A stretch of 22,770 bases of DNA from Apostichopus californicus (lineage: Eukaryota > Echinodermata > Holothuroidea > Aspidochirotida > Stichopodidae), in NCBI GenBank assembly GCA_020650975.1, contig JAIPMN010001156.1, forward strand, positions 25,793 through 48,562, in the 5' to 3' direction. Position numbers and translations under genes: made by a program. Below, piece after piece: positions 10,090-19,000 of this stretch; positions within the stretch are counted from its first letter, which is position 1; every line of letters begins with the position of its first letter. The notes under the pieces were generated by a model. The model was not told where the DNA came from. It ran no database searches and saw only the letters and a list, made by a program, of their open reading frames with translations.

Positions 10090-13000
10090 CTGTAGGAGGA
10101 AAGATGAAAACAATAATTATAAAATAATGATAAAATGGTTGTTGAAAATATGCAGTATAACACTTTTCTTTTTTTAAGGGAGGGGGGTCAATAACATCCT
10201 ATTACAACGGAAGTGAATAAACCATTTTTAAATCAACAAAACACTGTTCTCATTTGAGGCTTTAACTGTAGTCATGCTAACATACAATATTTACTTCCCC
10301 CAGGGTTGAGCTTATGGGACACTTTCCCATTTTCTCTAAGATTTCTAAGGATAACTTAGTACGCATGAGATGATCTCTCAAAGTCTCTTCTGCCATACCC
10401 CATCTTTGACTGCTGGAAAAGAAAATCAATATTTCATATTTTGTTTTCATTCAGTTGTTCAGAAATTTGTCGCAAGCAGTCTTTGGGAGACATGAAGTTT
10501 GATAATAACATCCAAAGGCTGTTACTGTTTATGGAAGCCACTTTGCTAAAGAAAATATATAAAGCCATTGCATTGTTTTAGCCATATACAAACAACCAGT
10601 TGCCTGGGTAAAAATGATGCAACAACACCCCAGCTTATATTATCAATCCTGCGGAGTAGATGATATATACAATAGATCTAATTTATCTGTTTTGTTTTAT
10701 CTAAATGAAAAGTTGGCTTATTATGGCACAGTCAAAGTACTGGTAAGACCTTAATCACAGGGCAAACTTTTTGATGCAGAAATGAGAAGAGTCATTCTTT
10801 CTACTTGATCTTTCATAAATGTCATAAATTAGCTGAGTTACAGGGATGCTACAATGTTGGATATTATGCAGTACTGCATGTGTCATGTAATAATACATTA
10901 CTAGCTTAGAAAGCTTTAGCGCATTTAATAATAGCTTAAATGTTAAGTAGTTATCAGGCAGATCAGAACAATTGTTGCAACAACAAATCAACCTGTTTTC
11001 ATTTCTATTCATAGAAATGTTGCATTTTCATTGCCTCATATTTTTGATCAATTACAATGTTTTTTATATTGAATGATACCTTTATTATCACACTTTCACA
11101 CATCATATTTTTGTTTAAATTCATCTTTAGGCTAACAAAGCCATACAGTCATAACACTAAGTTATGAAACCTGTAAGAGAACATATGCACATTGTGTCTC
11201 CACAACATAAATTGTGAGGAAAGAGACTTTGCGGGCAGCCGTTACTTCAACAAATTACAAAATGCCAAGCCAAACCTTATCATCACACTTATTGAACTAT
11301 ATTGATAAATTGACAAACTGTCCATCAATATCACAGTTATTAACATTTAAATGTTAAATCTATGTCAAATACAGAGAATAGAAGTCAAAAAAGTACGAAA
11401 CTGTTTTACCGAACACAACAGAAGCAAAATCGATGGCATGGAAGCATAAATGTGATGGAAAGATATATATTATACTATGAATGAGGTTCCCATTGAAGGT
11501 CACTAGTTGACTACAGTTATTCAGTTTTCATTTCACTACTTACGACCTCCCTCGTATCCAAGCTGTTTAAAATAACTGCAAGATTTTTACTATAAATTTG
11601 ATCAAGCGGTTGCCAGTCATCAACTTTTCAATTGAAGTTTTACCATTTTCAACACAACGTGACATGATAACCTTCGTACTGAACTGCTTTCACAATGCCA
11701 TAATTGGATGTATTTCTCCTATGAATTTTAATATCAACTACGAGGAACTGTTAACGGTTTTAATTAAAGATGTGTCTGTGATCTACTGTAGTCTGCGTTA
11801 GGTTAATAGTCTATGCAGAAAGAAGGCATTATATCCTGTAAGGCCTACAGTGTTACTGTGTAAAATAAACATATTTGGTGATATTATATTCCTTACTAAG
11901 TCTACTAACATTTAAATACAGCTAAAAGACAAGAATTTACCCAGTATATCATCTATTTGCCTGTTGCTTGAATGACACATGAATGAGACTGGCAGGGTCA
12001 ACTTTATATTTCTTCGAGAAGAGGGGGAAGGGGTGCCTCGGCTAGTGGTACTGTTATTATTTTTCGCTTAATTAAATATCCCCTGAAAACTGTAGTGCAT
12101 GAGTAGATTTGACCCAGGGCTAGTTTCTTGACTTTGTATAGTTTGGTTGTGAGAGATTTATTTGATTTCTATCGCTTTTGGTGATAAATTTTTTGGTACA
12201 CATTTTAATTTCATATCTCTTTATTTGCTATTGATTGAAAGATTTCATTTCCCCTCTAATGCCAAATCACATGTGCCCTCTTCACATGAGACTTGGGTAC
12301 GTTGGCTAACATCAAAACTTCCATTTGGTATGGCTTCATTTCGTGAAGCAATTATTTGCTGTTTTACAATTTAAAGAATCCTAAATTCAGATTTGTTATG
12401 TTTGCCCATCCGTTCGACACCACAGCTAATAGGAGCAGTGCAGTGTATGACGATGTAGGAATAAATTAGAAGACATCTTTAAAGAGAAAAGTGAACCAAC
12501 AACAAGACTGAAATTTTGACAAATTTAAGCATCGGCTCATATACTGTACCTTGACTAAACAGTCAAAAGAATTCTTGTACTTAAAATGCATGACTTCAGG
12601 TATTTCATCGATGCTTCTCCTAAAGTTTTTCTGATTCATCAGCCTCGTCCTGATGACATCTACTGGATTGGAGGCAATGGCCCCTGTAAGTCCAGCCATG
12701 AAACTTGCTCTGTTCAAAAAAGAAGAAATTATTCAGATCATGACAAGAATTGTTTCTGAGAATCCCTGTAACCTGTGACACTCCTGTTTCTCATGTGGTT
12801 TTTACACATATCAGGCCTGATGCATTTATATGTTGAAGGAATTACTAGACCAGAGGTTCACACTGGACAATCTGTGAGTGAAATGCATTCTGTGAGATAT
12901 TTCACTCAAGCCAACAAAAAAAAAAATCCTGTCCACATCTCCCCCTAATCTTGTCATAGAGTTGAAATATACAGTACCGCTAACGTATAACTCCGTTTAA

Positions 13001-16000
13001 TTCTGTAGGTTAATATTAGTGTTCAAACGATTAACCTAATCGGAATCGGAATCGGCCCGATTATTGCATAATCGGAACATAATGGGAATCGGTAAAAATT
13101 ACGTGGAATACCAGTTATGTCATACCGATTATTCAAAAACATATGGAAGGTGAAAATATCATGATTCAAAAACATGTGGAAGTTGAAAATATCTCATCAA
13201 ATTAGGCTGCCAGGGTCGCCGATTTTGCTTCCCTCGTGGTTAGTGACTTCATATTTCTCGGCACAGTAAGCATGGCAGCAATACCAATTCCGCGAATTAA
13301 CGGATGTGCTGGACAGGGTCGGAAATAAGCGGGGACGACGGGCGATTCGCCCTCGCAAGTGCTAAAAAAGCCCTCCTAAAGCACAATTACGAGTGCGAAA
13401 AAGAAAAAAAATATAAGAAAATCGCCCTCGTTATATCAGGTGTCTGTGTAAAATTAATTGTGACTTGCGTTTGCTTTAGCTAGGAATTGCAGTTGCAGCG
13501 CGAATCACGCAAACAGTTCTCACATCCTGCATCAAATTTGAAGCAGTGCGGGAGGGTCGCGCAAAATCACCGGGAAGTTCCCGTGGCATTACGGCCTCCG
13601 TCCGAGAAGCATTTTCAGTACCAGCGAAAATAACCTAAAATCCCCACAAATCTCCGACCACATGGTAGCCTTACTTCACACTAAGTCAACTGCATGGAAA
13701 TCTTACCTTGCCATCTGTTTATTCGCTCTAGTTGTGTCGCAAATAAAAATATCCATGGAAAGTGCAATCTTCGACCACATGTTAGCCTAACAACCACACT
13801 AAGTCAACGGGAAATGTAGCCTAAACATCGGTTTGCAAAAAAAAAAAAAAAATGCGTAGCTTAGTTTACAACTTTAAATTTGCTGGAAATCGGCATTTGT
13901 TTGGAAGGTACTGTATTTGCTATGTCTTATAGAGGGAATGTTATATTTTATATTGGAGTAGTTTCTAGTTGTTATTATTTCTTTACATCAATCTGGTATT
14001 ACATTTTAGAGTAATTTTAAACAAGTTACGATGGTACAATTTGCTTTTCATTTTGATTGACCTAAGCTTACATTTACTAATTGAACCTGGATGGAGTTAA
14101 AAAGGTAACGAATAGGTATGTTTAACTTCAAGTTCGTAACATTTCTATTTGTTCATAAACGGTATAATACTGAAAATAAGTACAAAATAATGTCGGAATG
14201 AAGGCAATATGTAATTAAAATTTACACTTTGGTAAAGATTGAAGATGGATGGTTTGTCTGAGATACTTTTTGAGATGGATATTTTGAGTAACTATTCTTA
14301 GCCCATTTCAAGCCATTAACAGGTGACATTCACATCGAGGTGGTTAAGCCATTCGCTTAGCACAGTGCTGACTAGGTAGGATGTCATATTTCCGTATTTT
14401 GGAAATTAAAAAAAAAAAAACTTTTTTTTTTCTTTCCGAGAAACTCCAGAGGTTATTTGGTACATACAAAAGGATACCTTAGAGCCTTGTATTACAACTA
14501 AGCAAAAGGAAACAGGGCAAAATCACAACAATAATTGTTTCTGTCAAGCTTTACTGCCGATTTCGTATAAACGGGATATTTCTCATTTTCAAATAATCGG
14601 AATCGGAATCGGTACGATTATGAAAAAAATAATCGGTAATCGGTATTTTCTGTTATGCATAATCGTTTGAACACTAGTTAATATAGGCAAATATAGGTTC
14701 AGTGAGATCTCTTTTGGATCTCTCTGGTTCTTTGTTTCAACCAATGTTACCATCCTGCCTTCAAAGAAAAATAAGTGGGACTATTTTTCTGGTGACGAAC
14801 AATGTGAAAGTTATAGTGAAGAAGAAAATATTCCACATGGCTAGTTGGAAACCCTGTCATCAGTGGGCAAATGCTGTTCTACAGTACAGTAGAACGCAAT
14901 GTTTTAACCAGGGATTCAAAATCTACAAATTGAAGCGAGGGCACTTGGCCATCTACCCTACCTACATATATATAAATATATGGTGTAGAGAAGTCACAAA
15001 GAATATGCAGTGACATGACCGCATCTTTACGACTAACACTCGTAAAAGTTGGTCATACGATAGACGCAATTGGTGTTCGATCGGGACGCAAGCTTTCTCA
15101 GAATTTTGAGGGAGCTTGCGCCCCTGGGATGCAAACTTTTTTCTCTGGTACACTGACACAGTATAAGTTAAAAATCGCCAAAACTTACGCTAAATGAGTA
15201 TAAATGTTGTCGGCAAGAATCTTTCTTTGAATCAGCTGTTTTTTGGTGAAGTCATAAACTGGAAGCTCAACACCAGCTACTATGGCTGCCCTGTGTGCAG
15301 TTGGTACAACTCCCTGAAAAACAAAGATGAACAAGAAAAGGATATGAAGAGAACTACTGTACTGTAGTTTTAGTCGGTGATTCAGTACAGAGATATAGCT
15401 GAAAGGGGACACGCTTCCAAAACTTGACAGGATCGTTTAATGGAAAGACTTGACTCACATGTAAAGTGTTTACAAAACCCACGAAATGATCAGAAATTCA
15501 AAAGGAACTTTTTAAAATCAATCTGTGTTTATGTTTTAGGGATAAAAGGATAGATGTACACAATGAAATGTACCAACGTATATCATGTGGAAACATTCAA
15601 ATACACCTACAGTACAGTACAGTACATACAGTATGTGATAATAGTCACAGCTTTACTACGCATGCTAGGGTACAGTATAAGGATAAGCCACAGTGTTTCA
15701 CTGTGTTACTGACATAGTTTGATACGTTGTCATGGTTGGCATACAGTATTGTCATGTGTTTATGACAATGTGTCACAGTGTGACAAACTGCTTATGACTG
15801 ACATAGTGTTTTATAGTGTTTCATAGTGTCCTAATATTATAAATTATGATTTATGAATTTTATAGCATTTCATAGTGTTTATGTGATTGTTTCTCTCAAT
15901 CTGAGGAATGGTAACCAACGTTATAGATTATAACTTCTGAATGAAACCTGCAATATTCTTTTAACTGTTCCTACCCTGAAGATTTGACCAAGTAGTTGAG

Positions 16001-19000
16001 CTGCTTATTAATTGTGACAGTCATGTCTTTTAATTTGAAAGTATCCCTCTCTTAGCTGAAGAACATTATTAATGAACGGGAAAACCAGAAAACAAAACCG
16101 TTAAGTGGTTCCGATGTCTAAACATATTTATAGTGTGGTAAGCCTTACATGGTAATATTCATGAACTTGTGCACATTAAAATGAAGGTGATTATCTATTG
16201 ACTAATGCTGCAACATAAACAAAGGGAGATACCAGGAGTCAGTTAATAGCATGTTGACAGACAAACTGACTCAAAAATAAATATGCCCCCAAAAATTGAA
16301 CCCAAAACGTGAAGGCCCGCAAATTCGGAACCAAAGAAAGTGTCCCAAAATGCATTTGAGGTGAAATCAAATTGGGCCCACCCAGCCTCAAGATGCACCA
16401 AGAATATTTTGGGGCCCAGATTGTCCCAAACTATTTAGGCCTACATTTACCAGCTAAACCAACAATTGTGTTTTCTAGTTTGGATACTATCCAATTTAAA
16501 TTGTGGACTTATTGCAAATTTAAAAATTTTGGCCCTTCCCCAAAAAATTTGGCCCAATAACATTTTGCACATAAATGATCCCAAAAATATTTGGCAATAA
16601 AAAGTGGCTCAAAAATATATTTGACCCCCCCCCCACCAAAAATGGAACCCCAAGAAATGTGAGTCCCAATGGTCCCAAAAATATTGGAACACATGTTTGG
16701 GTCCAAAAAATGTGTCCCAAATGCATTTCAGATGGAAATAAAATTTGGGCCCACCCAGGACAAAAAGTACCTGGAAATTTTGGGGCCCAGATGATCCCAA
16801 AAACTGTAGGCCTAATTGTTGTTGCGAAGAACATGTGCCTGCTATGTTGTGACATCACCATACCAAGTATAAACTAAACCGGACATACTTTTGCAGAGAT
16901 ATTGACATTTAAAAAACTTTATAAGTAAGTCCTGCCCACCCATATATATTTAAGAATGGCAACCAACCCAATAGGGCACATCCACTCATCATAAGGCCAT
17001 GTATCTACCAAGTATGCCATTAAGCCCCACCAACTCATGAATACTAATGAGGTAAATGTAGGTGTTGCAAAGAACATGTACATACTATATACTTACATCA
17101 CCATACCAAGTATGAACTTAATTGGACATACGGTTGAAACGATATTGACAATTGAAGAAGTTTACGTTACGCACCACCCACTCATTAATATGCATAATAG
17201 CTCCACCACAAACAACAGGGATCATCTACTGACCCTGACCAACATATCTACCAAGTATGACATCAATCATATATTTCCTTCTTGAGATACCGTGTTTACA
17301 AGCTAGGGCATCACATACACACACACATACACACACACACATACAGTATGCCAACTTGACCGCAAAGGTTTTGATGAAGGCAAAGCTTTGGTACCAAGAA
17401 ATGTGAGCATTTGCGGTTGATTTTATGCACCACAATGTTACCATGAACACTATAGTTATCTTACCCTCCATAGACCCCTTGGACCTTCCTCTTGAAAGAT
17501 TATTGCAAAGGAATGAAACATGCCAGAAGAGCTGAAGCCAGCTCCTTGAGCCTGCATCCGTACCTGAAATGTACAAGAAGAGATAAAATTGACTGTTAAA
17601 TAGAGTGAAACAGTTCTTTACATACCAATGCTAACATGCTAACATGTCTCTCTATTCAAAGTGTGCATTTAAAACTACTGTACGTAGTCACCTTTCCTAA
17701 ATACACTGCATTCTCTGAGAGGGGAAGACAAGGCCATGGAAGCAGCTTTAAACTGATTGAAGTGGCATATTCGGGGAGGAAGGGGGAAGGGAGGGTTGCG
17801 GTACCCTAAAAATGATCCATCTCATACTTATATCTCTCTTCCCTCTTCCACTTGCAATCACTTTATATACATTTCTCTGTTGAACCTCTTTCAACCCTCC
17901 TCCTCATCGCTGTGGTAACACTTGATCAGTAAAAGACTGAATTAAATGAATATTAAAGGGCTTTCTGAGAGGAATGTTTATATGGGATATTATGTTGCAA
18001 TAAGCAGCTTTCAATAAATATATATGTAGTGATCTATTTTTTAAGCATCTGCATGCTTGTGTACAAACTGTACATACTGTACACACAGTACAAGTCTGTG
18101 AACAGCACACATGAGAAAACAATGTTGAGATTAACAACCCAATGGCTTCTTCAGACAATCCAGAAACTTTACAAAATTGATTTTAATTACTGTACAATCT
18201 ACATAGCAGGTTATCAAACAGGAAAGCTACAGCCTGTTTCCAAAAACTTGCCTTTTTTTCTTTCTCTAACACTATCATCAATCTTAGTTCATCCTTAAAG
18301 AACATTTTATTATCCTTCAACAAATCACTCTTAACTGCTACAAGAGATGCTACGATCACATTTCTGTTTAAAGTATAGTATCTTCATGAAATGAAGATTA
18401 TAAAAAAAAACATATACAGTACTGCATACCATGACAGCCTCAAGCAGCATATGAATTCATTATATTTGCAAATGGTGAGAGACTGTGAGGTACAACACCA
18501 TCTGGATCAAAATCACTTGGGACTACAGTACAATATTTATGAGTATTAAAGACATTGCAAGACTAGAGAATGAAGATGGCCGCTATCTACAGTACTGTAC
18601 ATCACAACACAGTACTACAAGTGGGACAACAGCTTCCAAATTGTGTTACATGAACTTTTCAAAAGTCTGATCACATGTAATCGTAATGAATTGCACAGAA
18701 GGGTCATTTTCATGGAGCCCTTGTTCTGCCCAGGCTTGTGAATTTGCAAGAACATAAAGTACTGTACTTAAGAAATCTAAACTCTATTTTGGACCCTTTT
18801 GAGTCAAAGTTAAAAAGATGCATTAATTAGCTGTGTCGTGATTCTCTACGGTCATACGTATTTCAATTCACAAATTATCAAAGGTCACCTCTGCCTTGGA
18901 TCCACATGTAAAGTACTGTATGAAGTTCAACCAAGCTTAGCTTTGAAGTTTATCAAATTTACATGGTTTTCAGACCTTGATCTCTGGTGACCTCAAATGA

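Larger units (their letters stand above)
12710..15188 (-). other. intron between carrier exons 3 and 4
   Basis: Donor gtaagt, acceptor tttgaacag. About 2.48 kb, two thirds of which is the hAT element at 13017-14676. Without the insertion and one target copy it would be about 0.8 kb. An inverted repeat lies at 15083-15124. The open frame at 14702-15013 on the plus strand shows no family features. Confidence 0.9.
15314..17464 (-). other. intron between carrier exons 2 and 3
   Basis: Donor gtaaga, acceptor ttgtttttcag. About 2.15 kb, nearly all repeat: a degenerate CATAGTGTTT region, a GGGCCC-rich tandem block and a modular repeat with a CA tail, each listed separately. Confidence 0.9.

Noticed and set aside
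12466..12717. Independent short gene starting at the ATG-like start of this frame
   Set aside because: It is a carrier exon: 12709-12550 joins in frame to its neighbours; the codons outside are intron.
13320..13440. Nested element inside the hAT (GCCCTCGC words)
   Set aside because: Several CGCCCTC words but no ends or target duplication could be defined.
14702..15013. 103-codon frame right after the hAT element
   Set aside because: Random-looking composition, no family features and no splice context; it lies in a carrier intron on the opposite strand.
16520..16861. 113-codon minus-strand frame
   Set aside because: It lies wholly in the GGGCCC-rich repeat; the opposite strand is also open, and the W/G/F/P-rich sequence reflects the repeat.
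17226..17576. 116-codon frame over the CA repeat
   Set aside because: It overlaps carrier exon 17465-17563 in another frame; the CVCVCV run is the microsatellite.
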